Shown: piece after piece, positions 1-13,600 of the stretch
Numbering within the stretch: position 1 is the first letter of the stretch
Layout: the number at the start of each line of letters is the position of its first letter
Assembly: GCA_009760855.2 (NCBI GenBank)
Contig: WPIO01000039.1
Location: 1,957,001 to 2,021,000 of the forward strand
From: Cristatella mucedo
Lineage: Eukaryota; Bryozoa; Phylactolaemata; Cristatellidae
DNA length: 64,000 nt
Reading direction: 5' to 3'
Translations under genes and position numbers: made by a program
The notes under the pieces: model-generated
Seen by the model: the letters and a program-made list of their open reading frames with translations, nothing else
The model's database searches: none
What the model was told of the DNA's origin: nothing

Positions 1-626
1 TGTCCGGTACGGTTGAAGTACATTGTGACTATTAGGTTATCGCCTAGGTACCTGCACTTATTTGCTATAGCAATTAAGTATCGTTATCGTGTTTCGAGTT
101 TCTAATTCTACTAGTATCGGTCCTTCAGCAGCTAGAACTTGGCTACAGTAAGTTAATCCAGAGTCTCTCCTCATTGTGTAACAATATGACACACTAAAAA
201 TAGGAAGAAGCTGTGATTGTGAGCTGTCATTTATTTTCTTGGCAGTGAATTAAAATATTATGGGCTGTGCATGAATACTAGGGACATGGAATATTATGTA
301 CTTTATTTAGTCCTGTATGCAGCTGCCTTCAGTTTGGATCATAAGGATCTTAGTCTGACTGATAGATGTCCTAATTTATTAGTCATGATATTATATGATA
401 TTATGATTATATAGCTGTGATATTATTTGCTATAGCAAGCATATATGATTCTGGCCTATAAAATCCAAGCTCCCTTTGGATCAAGATATGACCTCAAATA
501 TTTAAGTGTTTTATGGATTGCTGGCCAAAGAATTTCAGGAGAACACAGGATTCGCACGAGTTTCAGACTTGTAACACACTGTGTAGTTACCACCTTGGTT
601 TACTTACTAAAATAAATAAAATAAAT

Positions 627-768
627 GTAATTTATTTGTATAGCACCCCAAGAGAACTTAAGCTCTATTCAGGCGCTTCACATATGCCTCAGGGCTCGAG
701 CCCACGACCTCAGCCAGACCTTGGTCGGGGCGAGCACCTTAACTGCTGGACCAAACCAGCTCGGTCCT
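627..768 (-). mobile_element. SINE-A (tRNA-derived, LINE-like tail)
   Basis: On the minus strand: tRNA-like head with A box (TGGTCCAGCAGTTAAGG) and B box (GGGCTCGAGCCC), then a body ending aagcgcctgaatagag... and tgctatacaaataaattac. Confidence 0.82.
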
Positions 769-1712
769 TAAACAGGCCAAGTGACCATCTGTTTGCAGTA
801 TCTGGAGCAATTTCTGACTCCTCACTTAGTTGCATTTTCGACGGATACTATTTTATAGCACCGACTGAGTACCGGGAAGTAAGATTTACTGGCTGCACTC
901 AGTATCCCCTCTCTAACAACGTATCTCAACAACTAAGTAGGGCATTTTCTTAGCCAACATCAAGGGTTTGAAGCATGCTATTTTGAGCATAGACAACTAA
1001 TGGGCTGACGTCAGTTAAGAAACTATGCGAGAAATCGATGGTTTGGTACTAAGGAAAACTGCTATACAGCCGTTTAAATGATGAACAAGGAATTGAAGAA
1101 TTCTTTTGAACAATAACTTCTGACTTAACTGTCTCTGTTTGCCAAATGCACGTACTGAATCGAACTGTATTCTCGTAATCTTAATGGAAAATTTTTAATA
1201 CATGCAGATCATTTGGCATTCCAAGTATTTGCAATGACTTCTATAGCAGTTTTATTGGGTTTTGCATCCTTTTTTATATCAGGTAACTAAGTTAATTGGC
1301 TTCTAGCTCAAAGTGCACTGTTGACTTCTTATATTGTCTCTAACCAGGTCTGGCCGAGGCATGTGCTTAAGAACATACCTAGTGTATTTTTTTTGAAGAG
1401 AGCATGACTTTTGGCACAATCAAAACCTCACACTTCACCGTGTCCTGATGGCGATATCAAAAGCTATCCTTCGAAAAGCGGAACTGTTGCTACGTCCACC
1501 TAAAACTACCAAACAAATAATTTTGCATGATTTTCACACCTAGTAGTAGGCTAACCTGGTGGCAACATGTAAAATTCGCAAAATGTATTGTTTCTCCATA
1601 TTAATCCTACACAAGAGTAGTACTTTTGGTATCGATTTTTGTAAAAATCTTCTATATTTGATATTTTTGTTGATTTACAGAGTAGGTGGATTAATAGAGT
1701 AAACACTGTAAT

Positions 1713-1830
1713 GATAATAATAATAATGCACTTGATAAAGCGCCCTCAGAGAACTCAATCTCTCTCTAGGTGCTTAACATTTGCTGCAAAGGGAAATGCA
1801 ATTGAATGGTGAGTAATATCATGTAATATC
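1713..1830 (-). mobile_element. LINE-X 3' tail
   Basis: Begins with an ATA/TAA run, then gcacttgataaagcgccctcag and tctaggtgcttaacatttgc: the reversed LINE-X 3' terminus, strongly 5'-truncated. Confidence 0.75.
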
Positions 1831-1908
1831 ACAATATCATCTGTATGTAATATCATAATATCATCTGTAATATCAGTAATATCATAATATCATCTGTATG
1901 TGCATCTA

Positions 1909-1909
1909 G

Positions 1910-1947
<38 letters not shown>

Positions 1948-1975
1948 GCGCACTCGCACGCACACACACACACGT
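1909..1975. repeat. CA microsatellite
   Basis: About 17 uninterrupted CA units, then impure CA/CG-containing repeats. Confidence 0.95.
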
Positions 1976-2507
1976 GCACCCCATACCGCTATGCTAGTAG
2001 GCTTGTTCAGTCTGCATTGCTGACACACTTGAAGTATAGTGGCGAGTGTCTATGTTGTACAGTTATACAAATCCTGTCGGCCTGAATAGTAGTTGGTCTC
2101 TTTGTTGGCTGAAAGTTGCATTTTGTGCTACCCATCCACAGCACTCGCTTTACCAAGTTGTGGTATGTTCAGGTGCCTAGGAAGCAGGATCTAGCTACTG
2201 GATCTTAACTACAGTAAGATGGCAAATATATATCAGATGTGTGAACTTATTTGTTCGCAGATAGTCCATGCTAGAGGGTGAACTACGACATTGTTCTGTA
2301 GAAAAAAATAAATAAAAAACTAGTTAACTGTTGTGAGAAGACCCGAGGGCTCCTGTGGTGACTATTAGGCTAGCAGATGTATGTTGACTCTGGATTAGTG
2401 CCAGACCACTAACTAGCTTGGCCTGTTTGTAGGTGTATCTAGGTATGCTCCATTGTAGCGCTGGCCATAACATAGTTCATGCTGTATGTATGCACTTGTT
2501 TTTTCCG

Positions 2508-2655
2508 TGGGTTTTTGACCAAGGGTTAAGGTGCTCGTTCTTGACGACCTGGGTTGTGGGTTCGAGTCCTGAAGTGGGCGGTTCTTTATTGCCCACTGCA
2601 AGCGGTGGTGATAGCCGCTATATAAACGAGGTTTCTACATCAGCTAACAATTATT
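2508..2655 (+). mobile_element. SINE-B (tRNA-derived)
   Basis: Plus-oriented: gttaaggtgctcgttcttga, perfect B box GGGTTCGAGTCC, cactgcaagcggtggtgata, then the family 3' end atcagctaacaattatt. Confidence 0.82.
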
Positions 2656-3130
2656 AGTTATTATTTTTCGGGGGTGGCATGCACATTAGTTTGCACGATT
2701 CCTTGATTCAGACTTAGCAGCTAATTTAAAAGCAAGACAGCTATTGCCTGGCTAGTGAATCGTTAGTATAAAAGGAAGAGAGCTGTTTTTCCATTAGTCA
2801 GTCATCATCTGCTGTTCAGAGGTGGTCAATGGCAAGGACTCTGTATGTCTGACATCGATGGGGATTTGTAGCTCAAAAGAATTTCTTTTGTTGCATCGAT
2901 GGGGTTCTTGGCAACATGTTATGTGACAGAAAGAGCAAATCAGCCGATCAGCCATTTGAATAGTATGCATAAGTGAATGTGAAGATGTCCTTGATTGATT
3001 CCAACAAACAGGCTAGCTGTGACATCTTGGCTAATTGTAAGTTCAGTGGCAGATCCAGCATGGTTAACTACATCTGTATGATCAAGCTACTCTTTCTGCT
3101 TATGTGTGACCGTGTGGTTCGTTCTTGCAG

Positions 3131-3804
3131 CTGCCAGATGCTGTAACAGCATACTATCTGAACAAATCCGGGCTTGAGGCGACCGATCCACGAATGTAAG
3201 TCTATACTGGAGGTTCTTTTGCCCCTGAAAGGACTGCATTTGCAAGTAATGGTTGTTCGCTAGTGCCGAGTCTCAGTGCTGCAATACGGCACTAGCATTT
3301 GATAGCCCAGGTCGTGGGTTTGAGTCATGTCTGCTGCAAGTGGGTGAAAATGCCCTAGGCTCTTCTGCTGCTAAGCAAATGAGGCTGTTAAATCAGCTAC
3401 CCATGCGTTTTGTTACTGTTACATGATCACATTTTATTGTTCAGTGTTCGTCTGGTATCACTTGCTGCGCAGAAGTTTATATCTGACATTGCTGTTGATG
3501 CTCTAAACCACTGCAAGATGAGACAGTCCGGACAGCAGCAACAGGGCAAGAAGCCGGGAAAGGTAGGCAGTGGAATGGGAAATGCAGCCAGCCGCGAAGC
3601 TCTCAGGCAGGCAATGTGACTACATAGGGTTGCTACAGAGCACCATTTATTTGCACGTAGATCATGGCGAGATTTTTGCCTAATTTACCTTGCTTTCTAA
3701 TTGCTGCATTACAGGATAAGAAACTTACACTTACCATGGAAGACCTCGTTCCTGCGTTGGCTGAGTACGGCATTAGTGTAAAGAAGCCTCCTTATTTCAA
3801 TTGA
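3131..3804 (+). CDS. TAF10: TAF10, TFIID/SAGA histone-fold subunit (C-terminal exons)
   Basis: TAF10 is a histone-fold subunit shared by TFIID and SAGA, acting in the nucleus. Three exons are seen: 3131-3195, 3445-3562 and 3715-3804 (TGA stop). Acceptors are ttcttgcag, ttgttcag and attacag; donors are gtaagt and gtaggc. Together they encode 90 residues. Diagnostic strings are [13 protein letters not shown], then [15 protein letters not shown], and the ending [20 protein letters not shown], which closely match the animal TAF10 histone fold. A Gln/Lys-rich linker ([13 protein letters not shown]) sits at the end of the middle exon, where the family is variable. The first exon seen begins in phase 0 at Leu-Pro-Asp, so the N-terminal exon (usually ending in LEDYTPT) lies upstream; I could not find it in 1-3130. 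The gene is convergent with NADK, 846 bp away. Identity is near certain; the 5' end is missing. Confidence 0.95.
3286..3405 (+). mobile_element. SINE-B in TAF10 intron
   Basis: caggtcgtgggtttgagtca (B box), ctcttctgctgctaagcaaa and gaggctgttaaatcagctac; same orientation as TAF10, with internal deletions. Confidence 0.72.
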
Positions 3805-4650
3805 CTGGCTACTTACTCGCTTAGACATTATGTGGACAGCGATCTTCGCTGGTCTTGCTGTCGCATGCTGAGCTTCGGCTTAACTGTATGGGAATGCTGC
3901 TGCGAGCGTTCTTCAACGATTGGCATACAAATACTGGACCGTTCAGCACTTCAAATGGCAAATCGTTGCACCTTACACCAAAGAAGCTCATATAGGACAT
4001 TGACCAAACCACAGTTTTTTTTCATCGGCCTGTGAGTGGCATGCACCGGACTCAAGCCGAGCTAAAATTTTACAACGTGAACTTGGACGGAATCTTGTCG
4101 ACTGGTTGCCATTGCATCCCACAGGCAGCAAACTACAGTTATGGAATTCTCGTGTTATTAAACTGCCAACATTAATTGCTTGGTATTCACTGTGTAATAA
4201 GTGTGACGAGTGATTTTGGATATGAGGTTGTATGCTAACTGCATGCAATTGGTGGCTGATTTGCCTTTTGGCCAGGCTTTAGTCAGAGGTATATCTCCTG
4301 TCTCAGACAGATTTTTAAAGTACATCTGTTAGTTAAGTAGATGGGACTTTTCATGCGAATGCTCGAGCACTTTGCGAAGGGAGGCATTTAGCAGTACGTG
4401 ATCTGTACATGTCGGCTGCTTTACCCTGCAACGAAGTCATAAAGAGTTTTGTAGACCATGGCTTGCCGAGGCATATTTCGGCGTTTTGTGGTTGTTCGAA
4501 GGTAAGTAGTTTGCTTGAGATCCAGAGAGTAAAACGAAGCTGATAATGCGGTAGCCGACATGTGGTGAGAGAATTAGGTTCCAAATCTTTGACAGGCATT
4601 AGTCATCACTTTGTCTTCAACTCTAGTATATGCAGGCATAGTAGGTCGGC
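3805..4650. other. Intergenic, between convergent TAF10 and NADK
   Basis: Presumed 3' UTRs of both genes. No repeat or conserved reading frame seen. Confidence 0.6.
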
Positions 4651-7600
4651 TTAGTTAGTCCCTGAGCCACTCAGCTCCGTGCATTTGAGAGGTGTAGTGG
4701 AGAGGCATTTTTGAGACCGTCGTTCATTCCAATTAAGACACTGTCCCAAGCTCCCAAACCAGTCGTAGAGTTGATCGTCTGCACAGAGCGCTGGCAGTGG
4801 GTAGATGCTCGTCGTGATGCGAACACTGGATACAATGATGGAGAGCAACCGTACAATATAGGACAAGTCGTGGAATACAAGGCCAATATGACCTTGGGCT
4901 CTACATTGCGACCGATATTTGCATGCTGGATTGGTATGCAGAAAAGCTGCGTTACCTGTCACCGAAGCGTATCTCTTCCCTGCTTCTTCCATCGAATGAC
5001 GCCCAAGCTGTATTTCTGGCATCTGTTGAAAGAGTGACCTACAATGTTCGAGACAGCATAGGGTTAATAACACCACTGTAAAAATCTCAAGAACCAGCGT
5101 ACGCAAAGGCCCATTCGCTTGCTGTGTTAATTCGGTCCACGGGAACACGTATCTCAGAAAATGTGAAAGAAAAAAAGGAGAGAGAAAGTGGCGCTATAGC
5201 GAGGCAGGAGGAAAGTAAAGAGAAAGGAATGTTGGCACGGGCTGCGGAAACAAAGTTTGCATAACTGGTGCTATAATAATAATACATTTTGTATAGCACC
5301 CTCAGAGAACTTTATCTCTTTCTAGGAACTTTACATATGCTGCAAAGGAAGCGTGGTTGAATGGTTAGCAGTACCATGCGAAATCAACAACAAGCATAAC
5401 ATGGTTAGAGGTGACATGCACATGGTCAGCATGCAAAATATGGTTAGTGACAGCATGCACAGTATCAGCACGCATAAGCACATTAAGGACAAATCACACG
5501 GACCCACTAAATGCTATGGTATTTATATGCGTTTTTAGCTTCTTTTTTTAATTTTAAGTCGGGTTGTCGCGACGCCAGTCGGAAGTGAGTTCCAGGTTTC
5601 GGGAGCATACGAGATAAAGGCACGGTCTCCAAAGCATTTGAGCTTCGTACGAGGTATAGCTAGTACGATACACATGTAGAAAAGCCACCTGAAGTACCTG
5701 AATCGGTTCAGCGCCGAGCGCTAGATTTGGCCCGAGCGACGTGTAAGTGTGACTACTGCAACGAACTCACTTATGTCTAGTTTCGAAATTTTAAAGCAGT
5801 CAGTATTAGGAAGGTGTGAATGTCTCCACCTCGCTAGCTGTATGTAATCTAGGCATCCTGTTCCAAAGGCGATACTATGCTAGATAACCTTATCAGGTCT
5901 GCTTACTACGTAACATATCCTTATTTAGTTTTTCTCATATAAGAGCACTGTAGCCAAATTAATCGATCGTTTTGACCTAGCATATGCATTTCTTTTAACT
6001 CTCCTTGCTGGTTTTCCTGTCTACCTTTAATATACATCACAAGAAGTGCACAATAGAATCACAAAGTACACAATGTGCTAGGTTTGTCCGTCGGGGACAT
6101 TGCCAGTGTCACATACATGGGCTTGCACGTGACTTGCATTGCTTCCCCATCAAGCTTTCTCAGCGCTTTGATTTCGAGGTCCTGTAACTCTAAGGTCTCT
6201 TCATAGGATCGAATACGATTAACTATCCTAAGTGCTCAAAATTGTTGGGCAGAACGTGCACTTGATTACATGGCTCAAAAAAAAGATGAGCTCTGGCTGC
6301 CTCGAGACATGCAACTAGGCGACGCCTGGCGAGGCTTACCGTGATCTCGACGCCTGCAGGAAGAATGATTGGTCTAAATGAAAGCGAGTGTGGACATATG
6401 GGTGTAATCAATACCGCTGGCACGCTAGGGTGCATCATCGATGATCCAGCGGCTGCCGCATATGCTGTGCTGCCAGTTGGTGTGGATATGATCAGTCCGT
6501 CTCCTTGTACGCTCGTGACACGCCTTCCTTCGACGTAGAGATTGATGTTACTGAGATACGGCGAGGGACCGCGGTCGAAGACGACATCGTTGAGAACCTA
6601 AGCACAAATAAAAACAATTCTCCAGTCACCGTCCCATGCTGAAAGACGCATTTAGCATTGTAAAAACAAATAGTTTTTCGAAAATTGTCAGATGCTAAGC
6701 TAACGGATATTCTCGTAGCGAGGTTCCATGTAATTTTTTGGTATCTATTTGGTATGCGTCCTTGCAATGTTGCACTTACTAAATGATGACAAGAAAAAAA
6801 TTCTGTTCATAACGTCAGACGTGCATAAAATAAACTTACATTGTGTGTCACGTAAAGGCTGTCTAGACATGGAAACAAAGTCTCTGTCTCAAGATCTTGG
6901 ACTCGCGATAAAGTGCCGCTGTCCTGTTTACGGCAAACAACGCATTTCAATCGGCTCCTTAGCAAGAGATTTGAGTTGCCTGTTCAATAAAATAAGTAAA
7001 ACTACTGATAAAGTAACTGGCAGCTTAACACTCAATATAGGTTACACAATCTGGGTGAACATTTCATGCAGGAAAGACTTGACTTACACGTATATACACT
7101 TGCATTTATTTACTGTATGTGGCGACAAGACAAGGAGACTTCGGCATGCTTTATCAACACTTCTGTAGGTAAAAGGTTATTAATGTAGGACAGGCTGAGT
7201 GCGAAAAAATACATCCCTCAAGTTTTCTCAACCAGGTAGATTTTGCCTCGTGGATTTTTATTATGTACGAGAAGGATAACGGCAAACTGATGGCTCTGAT
7301 TGTTTTCTTTTCCAGCCCAAACTCATAACCACGTGAGAAACTAAAGCTTGAGAGGCAGATACTATACGTTATACGTCATATAAATGCTAAGAGATTTTAG
7401 AGCATCTCAGTATTTACATTTGCATCGTCGAGGAAGATCAAAACTAATAACTCACTCGTTTCGTAAGGTCCTGAAATTGATATCCAAAGTAGGATGAAAA
7501 GAGCTAATAGTCTTAAGAAAAGAACGGCTAGAAAAGAGCGTCAGAGTGGCAGCGTGAAAGGAATTGTAAAGAATAGTAACTATGCCAAGAAACGTGGAAA

Positions 7601-10600
7601 AGTGCTTAAAAAGGCCCGATAAGCAATTGAAGCTTGCTGTCAAAAATCTTCAAGCGAACGGAGGACAGTTCATTGTCGAGAGAGAATCTGAGGGTAATAG
7701 CACACTCAATGGCTGTTTAAAAGATGATCTGAAGTCAAACGACGTCTAGGAAGATGCCGGTAAAATTTCGATTGCATCTGTAGCTAGATCGATGATGTAG
7801 ATGAATGTGGGTGGCTTTGAGGACTACATGCAGATACCTTATAGCTTTTTTGGTACGGTCTAGTAAGTTCTTTTAAGATCATGAAAAACTGCTCTCATTT
7901 TCAACCAGCACGAAATAAATTATATTCATTCCCCAGATGGAACCTGGAAAAGGAAACCTTTGGCATTTTTATAGTTTCCACACTTAAACATCTCGTAGAC
8001 TTGCGAGTATCAAATAAATCCAATACAGTTTCTGCATTTTTTTCTAACCAGCGTCTAATCGGAACAGATTTATATCCCTGATCTCTTGCAACGTATCGAA
8101 GTTCAGTTACATAATCTTATGCAAATGTGGCCGCACAACAGTAGCGATGAAAAGCAGCAAAAGGTTCTACATACCGTTAAATACGCTTCTAATGCTGTCT
8201 TTAAAATCATCCACGGTAAATGGTGTGAGAAAGCCCAACGATCCCATGTTAAAAGCCATCAGTGGCGGCACACTTTGCTTAAAGAGAGCAAAAGGAATAA
8301 AGTAACGCTAAAAGCAGAACCGTAATGTGCAGCACATATATCAGCAGCAGAGCTGTAGAGCAAATATTTTAGAGTACAATTTTGATCTCTGTTAATGTGA
8401 AAAGGTGGTTCGGGTAAATCCTGATGAAGTTAGAACACAGCTACTATCATAAGATGAAATTTAATTTTCTTCTAAGGGGCTACATTCTACTTGGTATTGA
8501 GGTTTCGGCTGCACTGGAACTGGCAGCGAGTGTCAGCATAGTATTGCCTGATTCAGGTCAGGTCTGGTCACTCAAGTTCCTAAGAATTTCAGGCCCCTAA
8601 ATTTGGCAGCCGCATTGGTTTTTTCTAGCGACGGCAAATAGCGACAACAAATCAATACCTAGTGAGCCTTACTCATTAAGCCTATCTGTAGATTCTTTCA
8701 CAGCATCGCGAGATTTATGGCCTGGCAGCAAAGGCAATTTAAAAGTTGGTTGATCAACAGCATTTATATAGTGGCAGAAGAGTCTTAGGGCCATCCCCTC
8801 CACTTCAGTGGGGGAGGGTAACAAAAGATTGCCTGCTACAGGACTCGAACCCACGATCTGGACCCTGAAGTGCGAGCACCTATTCCGAAGGCTAAGACTT
8901 AGAAGGCTGACCTTGAGCAGCATTCTGTGTCATGGTTACTGGCTTAGTTAGAGCTGCAGCTCTCTATCTGGTCAGCAGGTGTGAGTCATAACAGTGATTG
9001 TTATTCGTGAGAGCTCCTTTAACCGATCGGCAGAGGCCATCGTGATTCAAGTCAAATTAGCGCTCAACGGCGATAGGGACTTCGAAAGCACATTTCACGC
9101 ACACCCAGATTGTTTTATGAAGCTTTACAAGTGAGTAAGAATCCTTTAAGAAGTGGCTAAAATGCGAACGAGAAACCCACTGAGAAAAAGCTATCGAAGA
9201 AAACGTTAGCGAGCGTTATTGGGGCTTTTACATCCATTAGAAAGGAAGAGCACGCAGCAGCAGCAGGTAGTAGCAAGTAATTAGCTGCAGACCGAGGCTT
9301 CTAGCGCAGTCTTGACGCAACAAAGTGCAGTACTCGCTCACCAACTCGGCCAGGCTAGCAGCCTAATCAAACCGGCCGACTGCCTCGGATAGGCTGTGCT
9401 AAGACGAGACCACCAAACCAGCATCGTGAGACAGAAAAAGGGGGTCGTATCTCTGGCGGTGGTTTTACAGCGTCTAATAAGACGTGGTTTTCGAAACGAC
9501 CTGCAATAGCCGCTGGATAATTTTCAATCGTACTAGGTGTACTACTTGACCGATAGTGCTTCAAGAGTGGTTTCGATATTGGCAACAGCAAGAGCAACAG
9601 TCCCGAGTTTCACGTTTTTGAAAACCAAGAGTCAAAGTATATATAATATATAATTCATTTATATAGCACCCCAAGAGAACTTAATCTCTATTCAGGCGCT
9701 TCACATATGCCTCGGGGCTCGAGCCCACGACCTCAGTCAGACCTTGGTCGGGGCGAGCAAAGATCAAATCAAGGAAAAAAATGAAGCCAATAAACTACTT
9801 CCCTCTTGCACTATGTCACTCTACACGACTCTGTTACTCGAAGTCAAGATGAGAGCCAAACAAATGACCAAGACCCGACAACATTTTCATGGCCATTTAC
9901 TTGGTTTCAGAACTACAATGCAAAAGATAAAAAAATCTTGTTGCAACTACCTCAGGCATTGAGAGCTGGTTTGATAGCACGCCGAACTTGTTGGAGCCAA
10001 ATTTCAGGAGAGGAACTAAAGGTTCCAACGAGGAAATCGCACTTTATTATAAGACAATTTGACATATAACATTTTTGATTATTGATTTTAAGCTTCCTCT
10101 GGTTAGGGTGTCCTTTTATTTCGTTCAAAGATGTGTCTTAGTTCTCGTACTCAAGTGTTTGCACTTATACGAGCGCTTCTAGCTGGCCTATGGTTTTTAC
10201 CTTTTCCGAATGTACAGCCGTGGTTGCAGTTACCTGAAACAGTGAAGAAGCGTGAATGAGCGTACCGTCGCCTCCTAGTGTTATGATCAAGTCTACTCCC
10301 TCAAGACAAGTTTGAATGCTAAAAATTCGTAAATAGGGTTTAAGAACCGCCAGGAACTCCTCGTCATTTTGAAGCGATTGGTCTTCCATGAGAGATTCTT
10401 CGACCAATACAGTCACCTTGCAATCCTACAAGAAAAACTCTGTTTGTCAGATTATATGGAAAATATGAATATCAGAGAAACGAACTTTCAGAATTGTAGC
10501 GATTGCGATACTTCTTATATACGCCAAATGATAAAAAAAGGAAAATATAGCCGCATTTGGACAGATGCGTTTTATGAGTGGACTGTGACTTTTTAATTAA

Positions 10601-13600
10601 TTTTTTAAAGAATTAATAAACAACAGCAATATGTGCATATCTACCAATTTCCACCCACCCTATTTATTGTAAAGCTCGGGAACTAATACTCAGTATATCA
10701 AAATGTCACACCGTGATCAGTATATCAAAGCGTAACACTGATAAATTTGCAATTCTGCTACCGTTAGGTTTTAAAACATTTTCGCAGACTCTACGAATCT
10801 ACGAAAAGGGTAAGCTATTGCACCACTCCTATATATCATAGCAGCGAACTAAACGGAGAGATGATCAAATCCATTCAGGCAAGCACTGGCGTGAAGAATC
10901 TAATCAAAGCTAAAGTGGTAACTGGAACCTATTTCACTAAGCTGAAGGCTCCAGATAGGGCACATATGTCAAAAGGTTTCGAATAGGTGCCTTGATCAAC
11001 AGATACAGAGCGATGTTCTTACGTTGACCCACAAGGCCCGCCACGGCTTGGCTCATCCATATCTAGCTGAACTGCAGCACCAGATTCAGCCTCTTGGGGC
11101 CCTCAGGTCAGGTACAGACAATAAATTAGCAATTTCATTCCTCCGCTTAAAGACCGTTGGCGACATTAGTTTTAGCTCTGCAGGTCCTAGGCTGTGGAAC
11201 TCGCCTCCACGATTCTTACGCAACGACTCTCCTGCTGCCGCCTACGGCTCATTCTTTCCAGCGGTCCTGAGCTGCTACTTCCATGCTACTCACTACCTCA
11301 ACTGCTCTCTTGACTCTGCTAGGCTTTCCATTTCTCTTTGTTGTGTGAGATGAAGTCTGTTGGCTACCGAATGCGTACCGAAAGCCGCTTAGGATGTGAG
11401 TGCGCTATACAACACTCTCTGCGTAACACCCACATAGTCTTTGTGGCTTTTTGGAGTTGCAGATAATGATACATTACATTACATTTACCAATTGCTATTA
11501 TACAGCCCAATGTCATGCTACAGAAGTAAGTGTTTGCTTAAGCTGCATTTACGCGATATAAAATAGCTCCACCCGTGACTAATCATCTCACCAACTAAAA
11601 ACGATTATCATAGACATTTGACCGAGGTAATAAAAAGGATCCCCGCGAAGTTAAAAAGAAGGAGGACGACTTGGTCATTCGACAGTTAGACCGTGTAATT
11701 ATGGCTTAATGTTCACATCATTGACAAAAAGCTCCGCTCAGCCCTGGCTGAATGCTACCAACTATAAGCCAAGAAAAACCATCTGGTCCGCAAGCTTGGA
11801 TCGGAAAAAGTAGCCAGCAATTTCCTGGAAGCACTAGTGGGCATCGGTACACTCATAGACGTAGCCAGGATTAAGCCAAGGAAGGGCTAGACCTCGACCT
11901 TGCTTGAGGTAACCTTGTCATGAGAAGATTAAAGTTGCATATGCAGTCAGCCCAAGGAGAGGCAGAACCCGCTGGCACTTTTTAGCCATATGAATGCGTA
12001 TGCGTGGATCAAACCCGGTAGAATACCCTGCCGAACCTCCCGAACAGAGATCTACCGTTAATCAACTGTCAATATTCAATCAGTTTTAAGATTTTTTGGC
12101 AGATGCTTAAAAGTGACAGCAGCGTGCCTTTAGAACCCACTGTGCTCTCTTTGTTGACGGACGACATTGCTGCGAATCTATTATCGCCTTTTCGGTGACT
12201 AGTCACCGGCAATATTCTTCAGCCAATTAAAAACATTTTACTAAAGCATCTATCTGTACCTCGAGGCAGCTGCTTAAGGCACTTTCTAAATTGATGCTTC
12301 ACCTATAAGATATGATAGTTTTTGAATTTTTTAATGAGAATTAGTGCAATTTCGCCGCTGATCTACTGCATATTTCCTGATAGCTTTAGATCAAACCATT
12401 ATATTATTATTCAAGAGATCATGTTTCAGCCTATTTCAAATGATTGATACAGCAAAAAACGATGTAAACAGCAAAAGAATTGTTTTTTCAGAAGGCTTGA
12501 CTCAGTCTTATTTAAGAGAAAGTCTTACCATGATCAAATGTTGAGCAATCATCTTGAAGAATTTTGTCACTGTTGAGTCATCCAGCTTTTTGATGATAAG
12601 GATTGTGTGCGGGTTGGACAACCACGTCAATCTCTGGCTCGTAGGGTCGTGTATAGTACTTTAACGATTAAACCAAGTTACAGCTGCGCTACACGATTAC
12701 AGTTTAATAGAATGAAATATTAGCTGATTTAGCCGCCTGATTTACATAGCGGCAGAAGGGCTTTGACGGTTATTACTGACGCTTGCAGTGGTCAATAAAG
12801 TATCACCCACTGCAGGCCTCGAATGCACGCCCTGGGTCGTGAAGAGCGGAAACCTTACCCCCGAGCTAAGATTCAAGGTAAATGCATATGGAGCGAGTTT
12901 GGTGAGACAGTCGTTGCAATAGATTCAAACTATCTAGATTGGGCGTGCCTTTCAAACTTGCTGTACGGCGGGATTGCAAGTATGCGGGAACCAAATAGTA
13001 CTGTAACCATTCTTTGAAGATGTCCTGTGAGTTAGGCGGTGATTAAAGCAACCATGTAAAACGAGAATTATCCCCATCCTCCTTAAGCGAGAGAAAACTC
13101 GGTAGCAACGACTTGAATATTGAAGCGGGTCAGAAATGCAAACGGCATACAAAGCAGTCTTCAATGAGTCTCGCACTAGACTAAAATGACACACTGTCAA
13201 TACAAATATCCAAGGAATGCCGAATAGTTAAGCAAGCCTTTATATTTACATGTATCTTTAGCGATTGGCAACAACTTACAGCGTAGTGTCTTCATGCAGC
13301 TGCGCTTTTGGTCCAAACATGGCGAACGGATTCTTGCCATAGAGAGATCTTGGCCTCCTACGGCGGACGGCGGAGGGAAATAATGTAATCGTTGATATAA
13401 AAAAACAATGCTGGGTTTAGCAGTTGTTCCTCAAGCACACGAGGTCTAAATAATATGTTCATGCCACAAGAAACTTGCAAAGGCTTCCGGTAAGAGATAC
13501 AAAATACCGACCGAATCCTCACAGGGCTAACTAATTTCTCAAAGGTAATGCACAATATGCCCGCGCTAGCTTGAACATTAGTACATCGTAATGAACTATT

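Larger units (their letters stand above)
1..3130. other. TAF10 upstream region, no confident exon
   Basis: Should contain TAF10 intron and perhaps its first exon, but none is recognisable. Holds the SINE-A, LINE-X, CA-repeat and SINE-B features listed. A TATAAAAG word occurs near 2767 with no identified transcript. Confidence 0.5.

Noticed and set aside
110-160. VLQQLEL-GY text before a gtaagt as the missing TAF10 N-terminal exon
   Set aside because: The donor phase does not fit the phase-0 exon at 3131 and the EDYTP core is absent.
4711-5148. Plus and minus frames of 108 and 165 aa at the NADK 3' end
   Set aside because: The minus one reads through an intron in the wrong frame for the upstream exon (only its end is real coding); the plus one is its antisense.
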